Shown here piece by piece: positions 35,015 through 43,871 of a stretch of 64,000 bases of DNA. Within the stretch, counting starts at the first letter, position 1. Every line of letters starts with the position of its first letter. The DNA is from Tundrisphaera lichenicola. GTDB lineage: Bacteria > Planctomycetota > Planctomycetia > Isosphaerales > Isosphaeraceae. Location of the stretch: NCBI RefSeq assembly GCF_051175385.1, contig NZ_CP195108.1:1-64000 (forward strand). The letters are read 5' to 3'. The translations under genes and the position numbers were made by a program. Under the pieces are notes generated by a model. It saw only the letters and a program-made list of their open reading frames with translations, made no database searches and was not told where the DNA came from.

Positions 35015-35047
35015 CGTACAATTTTGTCCGTTCCGAGGCGTGACCCC
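35010..35047 (-). repeat. Right inverted repeat of the Tn3-family transposon
   Basis: Read on the reverse strand it starts GGGGTCACGCCTCGGAACGG and ends ACGTTAAG, 38 bases. It is closer to the solo end at 19756 (37 of 38) than to the partner end at 29478 (35 of 38). It directly abuts codon 21 of a truncated parA. Confidence 0.88.
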
Positions 35048-35111
35048 GATGGTGACAGGTCGAACTCTTGCCGACCCCGCCTTTCTGATTCAACATCGTC
35101 ACGATTTGCAT
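35048..35111 (-). pseudogene. First 21 codons of a parA cut by the Tn3 end
   Basis: From the ATG at 35111 (AAGGA 6 bases upstream) the minus strand encodes MQIVTMLNQKGGVGKSSTCH plus one His. This is a textbook ParA N-terminus with an intact Walker A, and it then runs straight into the transposon repeat. The rest of the gene is not found on the far side of the transposon (left of 29478) or of the solo end at 19756. This is therefore a separate partition locus, largely lost by insertion and rearrangement. Confidence 0.88.
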
Positions 35112-35141
35112 CGGGGTTCCTTCCGTTCGTTCCGATCGGGC

Positions 35142-35338
35142 GATACCCCGGGTATCGGCATGCTCGATGGGGGGAAATAAGAGTGATCGATACCGGCCTT
35201 TGCCGTCGCCCCATCGGAAGTCGAGTTGCATCGGATGATACCCCGGGTATCGGCATGCTGGACGGGGGAAATTGGGGCGATCGATACCGGCCTTTGCCGT
35301 CTGCCGTCGCCCCGTCGGAATTCGAGTTGTCTCGGATG
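35142..35338. repeat. Tandem repeats with palindrome upstream of the truncated parA
   Basis: Two head-to-tail units of about 95 and 101 bases (35142-35236 and 35237-about 35338). Each starts with GATACCCCGGGTATC followed by GGCATGCT, and later contains GATCGATACCGGCCTTTGCC. They lie just upstream of the parA start, where plasmid par loci often keep their centromere or operator. The same 15-base palindrome occurs once more inside the candidate replication gene at 37440-37454. This is a candidate parS or iteron set for the lost par locus. Confidence 0.75.
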
Positions 35339-36211
35339 CATCCCCTAAAAGGGAGGACACAGGCAGATCGAGAAGGCGAGCGGGCGATGGAAAGCCGTGT
35401 CGCATTTCGACCCCCAAAATGTGTATGACCACGCCTTGCGTTTCCCCGATGTAGTGTACTAAGATCACTAATGGACAAAAATATGGAATGAGGCCGCTTT
35501 GCAACGAACTGAATCGTGGCATTTGCGGTCACGAAGGACACTCGTCGCTAATTTGATCTCGAAGCTAGGCCTTGATGAGGGCAGACGGTCGGCATCGTCG
35601 GGCAACCGGCGGGGGTTGTGTTTCCCGGAACCTCAGTAGCCGCCGAGGACGGACGTAAACCCCAAATCAAAAGGAACCGGGTCAACAAGGGATTGCCGGG
35701 TTCAAACCTCCCCGGCTCTTGGGAGACGAGTGGGCGCGAAATCGTGGTCTTCCACCCCTCCCCGTTGGGGAGGGCGAAGTTCTCCGGGCAACGATGCGGT
35801 AGTCGATCCGCTCAGCGGGCGCTGCGTCCCGGTCCACATGTGATCCCCGATCCCAGATCGGGTAAAACACGAGCATAAGCGTCGGATCGTTTCTCCGAAG
35901 ATCCCAGGCCAGCCGGACTTCAAATCCAAAGCCACTACCCTATTGATCACGGGGGAAGGCCCCCGGTCTGCGCCGTCGGCGGCAATCCCGGCGATTCATC
36001 GCGGGCGGGTCACCGATCGTCCGATTCGACCCGGTCCCGGGCCGGTCCCCGCTTGCCTGCCCACCCCCCGGCGCGCCATCATGGTCGCGGGGCCCGTCGG
36101 GCCCCGGCGGAGACGATGCGCCCCTGCGTCGCGTTCATCGCGATGCGGCGTCCATCGCCGTTACATTGGAGAGGCATCATGAGGTAGGCGACGGCAAGCG
36201 AACCACCAACG
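35339..36211. other. Gene-poor region upstream of the replication gene
   Basis: About 870 bases without a convincing gene. A GC hairpin GGGGCCCGTCGGGCCCC lies at 36089-36105. Composition is mixed, with a somewhat less GC-rich patch around 35440-35530. Lying between par-type repeats and a candidate initiator gene, it is a plausible place for a replication origin, but I see no DnaA box or iteron array in it. Confidence 0.35.
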
Positions 36212-36249
36212 AAAAAACCCCCGCCATCATGGCGAGGGTTTCTTGTTTC
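36212..36249. terminator. Bidirectional-looking intrinsic terminator
   Basis: AAAAAACCCCCGCCAT-C-ATGGCGAGGGTTTCTTGTTT: an inverted repeat of about 11 bp with a one-base asymmetry, flanked by A-run on one side and T-rich sequence on the other. It could stop transcription from both directions between the repeat region and the candidate replication gene. Confidence 0.65.
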
Positions 36250-36501
36250 GGTGGCCACGGTCCGACCTTGGCGGGTCGGGAGGAACTTTCGGGTCGTTTG
36301 GCGACTTCCCGAGAGTCAGTCGTGGGCTTAGGAGAAGGGACCTGACATCCCCAATCCTAACCCTCCCCCTCCCACTCGGTCAAGACAATACCGCGAGCTT
36401 TCGGCGATCGGGGTGCGCGCGTCGCTCGGGCTTAGCCCGGCCTCGCGTGCCCACTCGGTTGCGCGCCGTCGCAGGCCTCCGCGATCGGGAGGGCAGGGGG
36501 G

Positions 36502-37980
36502 ATGGTCCGTACATCCGGGGCCGTTCGGCAAGCGAGTAAAAGTCCGGCCATTGCCGGCGGATTCGTGCTGGTCGAGGTCTCATCATTGATCGAGGCCTGG
36601 GAGGCTTGCCGGGTTGCACCCCTGGGCATCGGGGACTTCCGCGCCTGGCTCGCCTCCCGGGAGATGCTCGCCAGGCGTTGCACGCTCGGCGAGGGCCGGG
36701 CCCCGGCCTACTCGCTCGACGAGTTGGCGAGCCTCCTGGGGATCAACCGGAAGAGGGCGGGGGCCTCCCTCCGTCGCCTGCAAGCCGCCGGGCTCGTCGA
36801 ATGGTCCGAGGCGGCCATCGTCTTCCCGAAGCCGCCGGGGCCCATCCAGGGCGGCCCGACGCCACCCGACCCGATCCGGGATTCCCTCGGCGGTGGTCGC
36901 GGGTCGCTGACGATCCCCCGGCGGATCCTCCGCCTCATGGCCGACGGATCGAGGCCCGCCCTGATCGCCACCGTCCTCGGGATCCTCCTCCGGTGCCTCT
37001 CGCGACGCGGGGATGGCTTCGGTAGCCGGGGGAGGGCCAAGGCCGCCTGGATCGCCCGGACTTTCGGCGTCGAACCTCGCCGCGTCAAGCAGGCCCGCTC
37101 CGAACTGGTCGCCCTCGGCTGGATCACCCCCGAGGACTCCGATCAATGGTCCTTGAATCGCTGGGGGCGGGCCTACCGGATCGACCTCGACTGGGCTCCG
37201 GCCCGGCGGGAGGACTTGCCGAACGGGCCGCGATTGGCACCCCACTCGGGCGACCACGGACCGAATTTGGCACCCCCTGATCTTCACCGGGAACCCCTAC
37301 GGGGGGAGAAGAACCAGGAACCGGCCCCCGGCCGACTTGCTGGGATTTCGCTCGGAGGATCGGCAGGGGAATCGCAGGCGGCCGAATCGAGGCCCTTCCC
37401 CGCCGCGATCAACCCGCCAGGATCATCCCCCGCGGTCCCGATACCCCGGGTATCATCGGCGGGCCCCCACCGGGCAGGTCGTGGATCATCATCATCGGCG
37501 GCGCGTCTGGACGATGTCCTGGTGGAGGATCTGAAGGACACCGGGCGACTCTTCGATCTGCATGGCCAGGCGGTGAGCCGGGGATTCGTCGGCCCGGACG
37601 AGGCCGACCGGCTGCGATTCGTCGCGGCGGCGGAGCATGCCTTGGCGTTGGGGAAGGAAAATCCGCCGGGGCTGTTCATGCACCTGATTCGTGGCCGCCT
37701 CTGGCGATACTTGACCCAGCGGGACGAGGACCGGGCCAACGGGCGGATCAAGCATCAGCGACGGTGCGATCCGGTGGCGGGGCGGCGGGGGTGGCCCATG
37801 GCCGAGCCGCGTCCGGGAACTTGCGGCTCGAGACTCTCGGGGGACGCCTTGCTGGTCCGGAAGGTCAGGGAAGCGTTGATCCGGGCGGGGTTCTTCGGCG
37901 ATGCATTCGCGGAGTTCCGTCGTGTGAATCCGGATTGGACGAGGGAGCGTTGGGACGTTGCGTGGGAGGAAGCGAATTAG
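36502..37980 (+). CDS. Winged-helix DNA-binding protein, candidate plasmid replication initiator
   Basis: A 492-residue protein with ribosome-binding site AGGGGGG directly upstream. It contains two HTH-like segments: YSLDELASLLGINRKRAGASLRRLQAAGLVEWSE (about 74-107) and AAWIARTFGVEPRRVKQARSELVALGWIT (about 185-213), separated by GSLTIPRRILRLMADGS. A long Pro/Ser/Gly-rich linker (about 245-335) follows, then a helical C-terminal domain (LFDLHGQAVSRGFVGPDEADRLRFVAAAEHAL). This two-winged-helix layout resembles plasmid Rep proteins in general terms, and the gene sits near par-type repeats; I have no specific family match. A transcription regulator is the alternative. Confidence 0.55.
   Translation: MVRTSGAVRQASKSPAIAGGFVLVEVSSLIEAWEACRVAPLGIGDFRAWLASREMLARRCTLGEGRAPAYSLDELASLLGINRKRAGASLRRLQAAGLVEWSEAAIVFPKPPGPIQGGPTPPDPIRDSLGGGRGSLTIPRRILRLMADGSRPALIATVLGILLRCLSRRGDGFGSRGRAKAAWIARTFGVEPRRVKQARSELVALGWITPEDSDQWSLNRWGRAYRIDLDWAPARREDLPNGPRLAPHSGDHGPNLAPPDLHREPLRGEKNQEPAPGRLAGISLGGSAGESQAAESRPFPAAINPPGSSPAVPIPRVSSAGPHRAGRGSSSSAARLDDVLVEDLKDTGRLFDLHGQAVSRGFVGPDEADRLRFVAAAEHALALGKENPPGLFMHLIRGRLWRYLTQRDEDRANGRIKHQRRCDPVAGRRGWPMAEPRPGTCGSRLSGDALLVRKVREALIRAGFFGDAFAEFRRVNPDWTRERWDVAWEEAN
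37440..37454. promoter_or_regulatory. Third copy of the GATACCCCGGGTATC palindrome
   Basis: The same 15 bases found twice at 35142-35251 lie within the linker-coding part of the winged-helix gene. The next bases (ATCGGC) differ slightly from the other copies (GGCATG). It may be a further binding site for the same protein. Confidence 0.6.
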
Positions 37981-38256
37981 ACGATTGGGGTGTTCGCGTA
38001 ATCCATGACGATTGCGAGGTCGGCCAGCGTCGGATGTCCCTTCCACTTCGACGGTCCGATAACCTCAGCGGCGACCGAATGCCCGAGTACCAGGTGCCGC
38101 AACTCCCCGAAGAGGTTTCGGTGGCTCGAGGCCGAGTGGTTGACACCTGCTGCTCAACGCCCGGAGGCGTCATCGTCTGGGTCACCATTGACCCGTCCAG
38201 GGGATTTCGTATGACACCTTGCCGCCGCACACATTAAATATGTGTATATTGATTGA

Positions 38257-39207
38257 TCAACGGAGGCGAACGTCCATGGATCGATCACGGCCATCGCTTG
38301 CGGAGCGGATATTGACGCGAAGGATGTCGTCGGGCGCGGCATGGGCCGCGATCCAAATTAAATCACCCGTTTTATCGGTGACGTAATTGTTGGCCGAGCG
38401 GATCTCATCGCCGACACGCAGCCCGGCCTCCTCGGCCGCGCCCCCGGCTTGAATCCTGGTGACCTTCAACCCCTTCCTGCCGTCGGAGGCGACGACGGGC
38501 TCGGCTTCCATGCCCGTCGCCCGAATCTCGGTGGTCGGCGGGCTGGGAGGGGGGGCGGTCGGGGAAGGTGCCAGCGGAGGGCCGGGAGGGACCGGGGTTC
38601 CCACCCCGGCCTCCGAACCGGCGGTGCCGATTGCGGTCGTGGACGGTGCGAAGGTCGACTCGGGGTAGGGGAGGAGACCGGTGTAGATCCCGTATCCGCC
38701 CCCGTGGCCTGCCTCTTGGGCACCTTCGCCGATCTCGATGACCGGTTGGTCCGTGACCAAGGGCCCGACCTCGCCGAAGAAATGGGGATGATCGGGCGTG
38801 GGAAACCCGGGGCCACCGAAATAGCTGAATGGCTTTTCCTTGCCGAATCGATTCAGGCATGGGCCGGGATGGACATAGCCGGGCCCGCCATAGGAAGGAT
38901 AGCCGCCGTCGGGGCCAACGCCGAGGGACTGACCTCCGTAACCGTAGCCCGGGTGAAACTTCAGGCCGAAGCCCTGGAAGCCCTCATGAAACCCGGGAGG
39001 GCCATAGCCCAGTGTTCCGCAGTTCGGCCCATGACGATGGCCCGGCTCGTCCCCGCACACGGGCTTGGATTTCCCCTGCTTCTTGGGCGGCATCGCCGTC
39101 GGGCCCTCGTCCGCCAGGAGCTTCGGTCCGGACAGGTTCCACAGGCCCCACCCGATGATGAACAGCAGCCGCGGCATCGCGACGACGACCCTGACCCGTG
39201 ACGGCAT
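38257..39207 (-). CDS. Secreted Gly/Pro-rich PDZ-domain protein
   Basis: A 316-residue exported protein. The start at 39207 (GGGAG upstream) gives a signal-like N-terminus (MPSRVRVVVAMPRLLFIIGW). The middle is rich in Gly, Pro, Tyr and His (GYGYGGQSLGVGPDGGYPSYGG), and the end is a PDZ domain (GLKVTRIQAGGAAEEAGLRVGDEIRSANNYVTDKTGD...). PDZ domains bind C-terminal peptides, often in periplasmic quality control. It is the last gene of the efflux operon, 83 bases after the outer-membrane gene. The PDZ domain suggests a periplasmic scaffolding role for the pump; this is inference. Confidence 0.72.
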   Translation of the reverse strand: MPSRVRVVVAMPRLLFIIGWGLWNLSGPKLLADEGPTAMPPKKQGKSKPVCGDEPGHRHGPNCGTLGYGPPGFHEGFQGFGLKFHPGYGYGGQSLGVGPDGGYPSYGGPGYVHPGPCLNRFGKEKPFSYFGGPGFPTPDHPHFFGEVGPLVTDQPVIEIGEGAQEAGHGGGYGIYTGLLPYPESTFAPSTTAIGTAGSEAGVGTPVPPGPPLAPSPTAPPPSPPTTEIRATGMEAEPVVASDGRKGLKVTRIQAGGAAEEAGLRVGDEIRSANNYVTDKTGDLIWIAAHAAPDDILRVNIRSASDGRDRSMDVRLR

Positions 39208-39290
39208 TGTGACTCTCCCGTGATTCTGCGAAACCTTGGCCGATAATGTCTTCCCATCATCCGGACGGGTTCCTCGCGATGGACATACCC

Positions 39291-41159
39291 TCAACGAGTA
39301 GCCGGTGGCGGCCCGTCGCCCACCGGGGGGAGATAACCTGGCCTTCTCGTATCCGCCGGAATCGCCTGCCCCGGGGGCCTGAGCGATGCGAGCTCGCGGG
39401 CGGGGTAACCCACGGCGTGGAACAGATCGAACTGCGCCCGGTTGTATTCCGCCACCGTCGTGAAATACTCCCGAAATGCCGTGCTGAGAAGGTCGAGCGA
39501 ATAGACGGCCTCCTGCGGGCGAAAGGTCAGTACCAGGACATTGCCCAGCCTCCTGGTCTGCTCCAGGCCTTCGAGATGGCCGTTGAAGGTGATGATGCCG
39601 GTGCGGAGGGCGCGGTCGGCCTGGAGGATGCGGGCCGCCGCCGACTGGACCCGGGCCTGGGCCCGGGTGACGTCGGCGACCACCATGTCCTGGGCATTCC
39701 GGAGCTCGATGATCGCCCGAGACTCCTGGCCGCGCTGGGCCTTGATCCGGGCCTTGTTGCCGAATCCCAGACCTTCGAGTTGCCAGATGGCCTGGAGGCT
39801 GACATCCTCCCGCCCCGTGAACTGGTTGAGGCTGCTGTTGGGCCCGATGCCGAAGATCCCGGCCTGGAGATACATCTGGGGCGTCTGGAAGCCGTTGACC
39901 ATGATGCTCGGCAGGAGTGGACGGTTCTTCTCGCGGCGAACGCGCCCCTCGGCCGCCTGCACCAGGGCCCTGCGCGAGGCGATTTCGGGCCGATTGGCCA
40001 GGGCGATGGGCATCAGGTCGTCGAGCGTCCGTCCCGGGTCGATCAGCGAGACTTGCGAGTGGTCATGCTCCAGGGGCTGGACCACGGCCCTGGGGTCGAG
40101 CCGGAGGACCTGGGTGAGGTCGGCGCTGGCGACCCGCCACTCCTGCCGGGCCTGGACCGCCCTCTGCTCGAGGTCGGCCAGGAAGTTCCGGGCCCGGTCG
40201 ACCTCGACCTTGGAGACGAGCTCGCCGCTGAGATCGGCAATCCGAACGACCAGGACGCGGCCCATCTCGACGTTGTACAGCGCCCCCGCGTAGATTCCCC
40301 GGAATTGGTGGACGCGGAAGTAGGCGTCGGCGGTTTGCATCAGGGCATCATTCTTGGCCGACTGCACGTCCCAATGCGCCGAGTTCAGCATCCGGCGGGC
40401 GACCAGCGGTTCGTAGATGGCGTCGGTCAGGTTGATGTTGAGGTTGGCGCCGACGCCCGCCATGAAATAATTGACGCTGGGCGCGGTCATGATCCCCTTG
40501 TTGAAGTCGGGGCCGCCTCCGTCATGTCGGGTGAAGTTGGCCCCGAACATGGCCGTGGGGATCCAGAGAACCTTGGCCCGGGTCAGGTCCGCCTCGGCGA
40601 TCCAGGCGCTGGCCTGGGCGGCGGCGACGACCAGCGGGCGGGCGTCGGAGAGTCGCAGTGCCGTGGCCAAGTTGATCGGGAAGCGGACGTCGGCCGGGTC
40701 GAACGGGACTTCCTTCAGCTTGATGTTGCCCGACAGGGGGGGAGGGCCCGCGGAAACCAGACCGCTCCCCGGTGGACGACCCGGTGAGGATGTCGATGGA
40801 GCCGGAGGCGGCAACGCCTGCGGAAGGTCCTCGATGGCTCGTCCGGTGGAGGCGGTCGCGTTCGGTGGCGGTACCCGGCGGCCCTGGGACGGCGGGAGGA
40901 TGGGCCCCGGAGACGGCAGGTCGCGACCACCCTGCCTCATGAACCGCTCGATGGCGGGCGAGACCGTCGAGGGCAGGGAATCGATCGTCAGGCCCGACGG
41001 GAATGGGCCTTTGATCGCCGACGAAGGGAGGATGGGCGGCTCGGCGGTCAGATTTTGCGAGGGGGCGGTCGGAAGCTGGGCTGAGGCGTCGCGGGGCAAC
41101 CCCCCGACGACAAACCACGCGACGGCGACGAGCCAGGGCAGGGGTTTGCTCTTGTCCAT
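39291..41159 (-). CDS. TolC-like outer-membrane efflux protein (second copy)
   Basis: A 622-residue protein of the outer membrane efflux protein family. The start at 41159 gives a signal peptide (MDKSKPLPWLVAVAWFVVGG), with GGAG 5 bases upstream. A Pro/Ser-rich spacer follows, then the two-repeat helical barrel: TALRLSDARPLVVAAAQASAWIAEADLTRAKVLWIPTAMFGANF..., VADLTQVLRLDPRAVVQPLEHD, and TAFREYFTTVAEYNRAQFDLFHAVGYPARELASL at the end. TolC-type proteins form the exit duct of tripartite pumps. It is closely similar to the protein at 42023-43666, with long identical nucleotide runs. Confidence 0.88.
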   Translation of the reverse strand: MDKSKPLPWLVAVAWFVVGGLPRDASAQLPTAPSQNLTAEPPILPSSAIKGPFPSGLTIDSLPSTVSPAIERFMRQGGRDLPSPGPILPPSQGRRVPPPNATASTGRAIEDLPQALPPPAPSTSSPGRPPGSGLVSAGPPPLSGNIKLKEVPFDPADVRFPINLATALRLSDARPLVVAAAQASAWIAEADLTRAKVLWIPTAMFGANFTRHDGGGPDFNKGIMTAPSVNYFMAGVGANLNINLTDAIYEPLVARRMLNSAHWDVQSAKNDALMQTADAYFRVHQFRGIYAGALYNVEMGRVLVVRIADLSGELVSKVEVDRARNFLADLEQRAVQARQEWRVASADLTQVLRLDPRAVVQPLEHDHSQVSLIDPGRTLDDLMPIALANRPEIASRRALVQAAEGRVRREKNRPLLPSIMVNGFQTPQMYLQAGIFGIGPNSSLNQFTGREDVSLQAIWQLEGLGFGNKARIKAQRGQESRAIIELRNAQDMVVADVTRAQARVQSAAARILQADRALRTGIITFNGHLEGLEQTRRLGNVLVLTFRPQEAVYSLDLLSTAFREYFTTVAEYNRAQFDLFHAVGYPARELASLRPPGQAIPADTRRPGYLPPVGDGPPPATR

Positions 41160-41200
41160 GGCTCTCCGCGTCCCCTCCGGAAGGGTCCCGCTCTGGGCGC

Positions 41201-41950
41201 TCAAAAGTATCCGCCGAAGTCATTGCGATTGGTCTTCGCCGAGACGAATTCATAGATCGCCGTGTCGGGCAGGCCGAACTTAATCCCCTTACCTCCTTGT
41301 GCGCCGGGGCCGAACTGCACGATGTGATCGAGGGTCCGGTCGATCGTCGCGGGATTGTATTTGATCCGGAGGAAGATCCCGGACGGCCCCGGGATCGCCA
41401 CCGACCGCGCGCCGGCCAGGCTGAACACGTAGCCGGAATGGACCTGGGAGGGGAGCGGATAATATTCCTTGGACAGGATGTAGAAGATGTAATCCTGCCC
41501 CGGCTTCCATTGCTCGTCGCCCGTCAGGATCGGGTAGGTGTGGCGATCATTGGGCAAGCGGACGAAGAAATTGCTGTTCGCGTCGAAGGTCTGCGCGGTG
41601 CCATTCCTGACGGCCACATAGAGCACGTTATAGATCTGGCCGGCGACCGGCCGTTTGGTCTGGACCCGGACATGTCCGAAGGGGGGAGTGAGGTGGTTAT
41701 TGTAACGGTTCGGGTTCGTGATCCGGTAGACGAGGAACCCTGTAGTCGGCTTCTTGGTCGTCGCCTTCGCCGAGACGGTCAATTCGGCCGTCGCCTTCAC
41801 CGAGACGGTCGATTCGGCCGTCGACGTCGCGGGATGGCTTGATGGCGTCGGGTGCCCGACGGCCGCCACCGAGACGCCCCCGCTGCAGAGCCTCCTCCCT
41901 TCCATCGGCTCAAGAGAGGGGCGCCATTTCTCGATCGAACGCGAAGCCAT
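41201..41950 (-). CDS. Secreted protein with planctomycete LEPMEGRRL N-terminus
   Basis: A 249-residue protein of unknown function. The N-terminal SIEKWRPSLEPMEGRRLCSGG matches the motif (LExLExRxLLS) found at the start of many planctomycete exported proteins. A Thr/Ser/Val/Lys-rich spacer with short repeats (TVSVKATAELTVSAKAT) follows, then a beta-rich domain (GFLVYRITNPNRYNNHLTPPFGHVRVQ... and YVFSLAGARSVAIPGPSGIFLRIKY). It lies between the two TolC-like genes in the same operon, so it may help place or stabilise the pump in the envelope. No enzymatic motif is visible. Confidence 0.7.
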   Translation of the reverse strand: MASRSIEKWRPSLEPMEGRRLCSGGVSVAAVGHPTPSSHPATSTAESTVSVKATAELTVSAKATTKKPTTGFLVYRITNPNRYNNHLTPPFGHVRVQTKRPVAGQIYNVLYVAVRNGTAQTFDANSNFFVRLPNDRHTYPILTGDEQWKPGQDYIFYILSKEYYPLPSQVHSGYVFSLAGARSVAIPGPSGIFLRIKYNPATIDRTLDHIVQFGPGAQGGKGIKFGLPDTAIYEFVSAKTNRNDFGGYF

Positions 41951-42022
41951 GGGCGGTGATCCTCATGCGTATCCGAGGAATTCAGGGCTATTCCGGTGGC
42001 CGCCGGCGAAGCCGGATCATGA

Positions 42023-43666
42023 TCAACGGGTAGCCGGCGGCGGCCCGTCGCCGACCGGGGGCAGATAGCCCGGCCGGCTCGTGTCGACCGGCAATGATTC
42101 GCCGGGCGGCCGGAGCGAGGCGACCTCGCGGGCCGGATAGCCCAGGGCGTGGAACAGCTCGAACTGCGCCCGGTTGTATTCCGCCACAGTGCTGAAATAC
42201 TGGTCGAAGGCGAGCTTGAGGAGTTGGAGGGCGAAGACGGCCTCCTGGGGCCGATTGACCAGGACGAGCACATTTCCCAGCCGTGTCGTCTGCCGCAGCC
42301 CCTCGTAGTTGCCATTGAAGGTGACGATGGCCGTCCTCATGGCCCGGTCGGCCTGGAGGATCCGGACCGCGGCCGACTGGACCCGGGCCTGGGCCCGGGT
42401 GACGTCGGCGGCCACCATGTCCTGGGTCCTCCAGAACTCGATGATCGCCCGGGATTCTTGGCCGCGCTGGGCCTTGATCCGGGCGAGATTGCCGATCCCC
42501 AGCCCTTCGAGCTGCCAGAGTGGCTGGGCACTGAGGTCGACCCTCCCGACAAACTGGTTGAGGCTGCTGTTGGGCCCGATGCCGAAGATCCCGGCCTGGA
42601 GCAATTCGTTGGGGGTCTGGAAGCCGTGGATCAGGACGTTGGGCAGGACCATCCGACCCTTCTCGCGGCGGATTTCCTGGGCCCTCGCCTCGATCAACGC
42701 CCGATGGGAGGCTAGTTCCGGCCGATTGGTCAGCGCGACCGGCATCAGGTCATCGAGGGGCCGACCCGGGTCGATCAGCGTGATCTGGGCATGGTCGTGT
42801 TCCAGGGGCTGGACCACGGCCCTGGGGTCGAGCCGGAGGACCTGGGTGAGGTCGGCGCTGGCGACCCGCCACTCCTGCCGGGATTGCACGGCCTGCTGCT
42901 CGAGGTCGGCCAACAAGTTCCGGGCCCGGTCGACCTCGACCTTGGGGACGAGCTCGCCGCTGAGATCGGCCACTCGGATGACCAGGTCGCGGCCCAGTTC
43001 GACCGCGTAGAGGGCCCCGGCATACATCCCCCGATTCTGGTGGACGCGGAAGTAGGCGTCGGCGGTCCGCATCACGGCATCATTCTTGGCCGCCTGGACC
43101 TCCCAGTGGGCCGAGTTGAGGACCTGCCGGGCGACGAGCGGCTGGAATATCGCGTCGGTCGTCGAGATATTCCCGGCCAGCCCGCCGCCGGCGTAGAAGA
43201 AGTTGACGCTGGGCGCGGTCATGATCCCCTTGTTGAAATCGGGGCCGCCGCCATCGTGCCGGATGTAATCGGCTCCCAGGTTGAGCGTCGGGATGAACAG
43301 GAGCTTGGCCCTGGTGAGTTCGGCCTCGGCGATCCAGACTCCGGCCTGGGCCGCCGCGACGATCAGCGGGCGGGCGTCGGAGAGTCGCAGTGCCGTGGCC
43401 AAGTTGATCGGGAAGCGGACGTCGGCCGGGTCGAACGGGGCCGGCTTCAGCGTGATCCTGCTCGCCAGGGAGGATGCGCTCACGGCCGATGGGCCACCGC
43501 CCTCCGGTCGGGGCGACGATGGTAGCGCCGGGGGAAGTCCCGGAGGATCCGTCCCCATGTCCGGGCTGGCCGACCGGTGCGGCGGGGCCTGTCCTCGCGA
43601 TTCGGGCAGGGCCCCGGAGAGTAACAGACATCCTACGGTCATCCATGACCATGCGGCTCGAGTCAT
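42023..43666 (-). CDS. TolC-like outer-membrane efflux protein (first copy)
   Basis: A 547-residue outer-membrane efflux family protein. The start at 43666 gives the signal peptide MTRAAWSWMTVGCLLLSGAL. The mature part matches the 39291-41159 protein throughout: TALRLSDARPLIVAAAQAGVWIAEAELTRAKLL, VEVDRARNLLADLEQQAVQSRQEWRVASADLTQVLRLDPRAVVQPLEHD and YFSTVAEYNRAQFELFHALGYPAREVASLRPPG. The spacer after the signal is shorter than in the second copy. Two such genes in one operon suggest a duplication; they could form mixed ducts or serve different pump states. Confidence 0.88.
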   Translation of the reverse strand: MTRAAWSWMTVGCLLLSGALPESRGQAPPHRSASPDMGTDPPGLPPALPSSPRPEGGGPSAVSASSLASRITLKPAPFDPADVRFPINLATALRLSDARPLIVAAAQAGVWIAEAELTRAKLLFIPTLNLGADYIRHDGGGPDFNKGIMTAPSVNFFYAGGGLAGNISTTDAIFQPLVARQVLNSAHWEVQAAKNDAVMRTADAYFRVHQNRGMYAGALYAVELGRDLVIRVADLSGELVPKVEVDRARNLLADLEQQAVQSRQEWRVASADLTQVLRLDPRAVVQPLEHDHAQITLIDPGRPLDDLMPVALTNRPELASHRALIEARAQEIRREKGRMVLPNVLIHGFQTPNELLQAGIFGIGPNSSLNQFVGRVDLSAQPLWQLEGLGIGNLARIKAQRGQESRAIIEFWRTQDMVAADVTRAQARVQSAAVRILQADRAMRTAIVTFNGNYEGLRQTTRLGNVLVLVNRPQEAVFALQLLKLAFDQYFSTVAEYNRAQFELFHALGYPAREVASLRPPGESLPVDTSRPGYLPPVGDGPPPATR

Positions 43667-43871
43667 GAGGTCCAGCCTACCCCGTCCTGGGGACATTGTC
43701 GCGATCGCTCGAGTTCCACCTCGGTCGATCATTCAGGCGATCCAGGCCTCATTCCGGCCAATCCAGGCCGATGATCGAGGGCTTCTCCCGAGCGATGGTC
43801 CACTAGTGACTTTCGGCAAGTTGGCGAATCGGGTCGATCAATTTTTCCGGAATAATCGGATTAGTCCGCAC

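Larger units (their letters stand above)
29478..35047. mobile_element. Tn3-family transposon with a nested IS1182-like element
   Basis: A 5570-bp unit bounded by 38-bp inverted repeats (29478-29515 and 35010-35047; 35 of 38 positions agree; outer GGGG, inner TAAG as in Tn3). It encodes a Tn3 transposase on the minus strand and a serine resolvase on the plus strand. An IS1182-like element sits between them, at or beside the expected res site. The flanking pentanucleotides AAAAT and GATGG do not match, so the ends were rearranged after insertion or belong to different events. The right end interrupts a parA gene after codon 21. Confidence 0.88.

Noticed and set aside
35142..35338. Tandem repeats considered as a CRISPR array
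   Set aside because: Only two units of about 100 bases, no spacer-like variable parts and no cas genes; they contain a palindrome next to a parA start.
39246..40787. Plus-strand frame of about 513 codons opposite the second TolC-like gene
   Set aside because: Low-complexity antisense product; the reverse strand shows the efflux family repeat.
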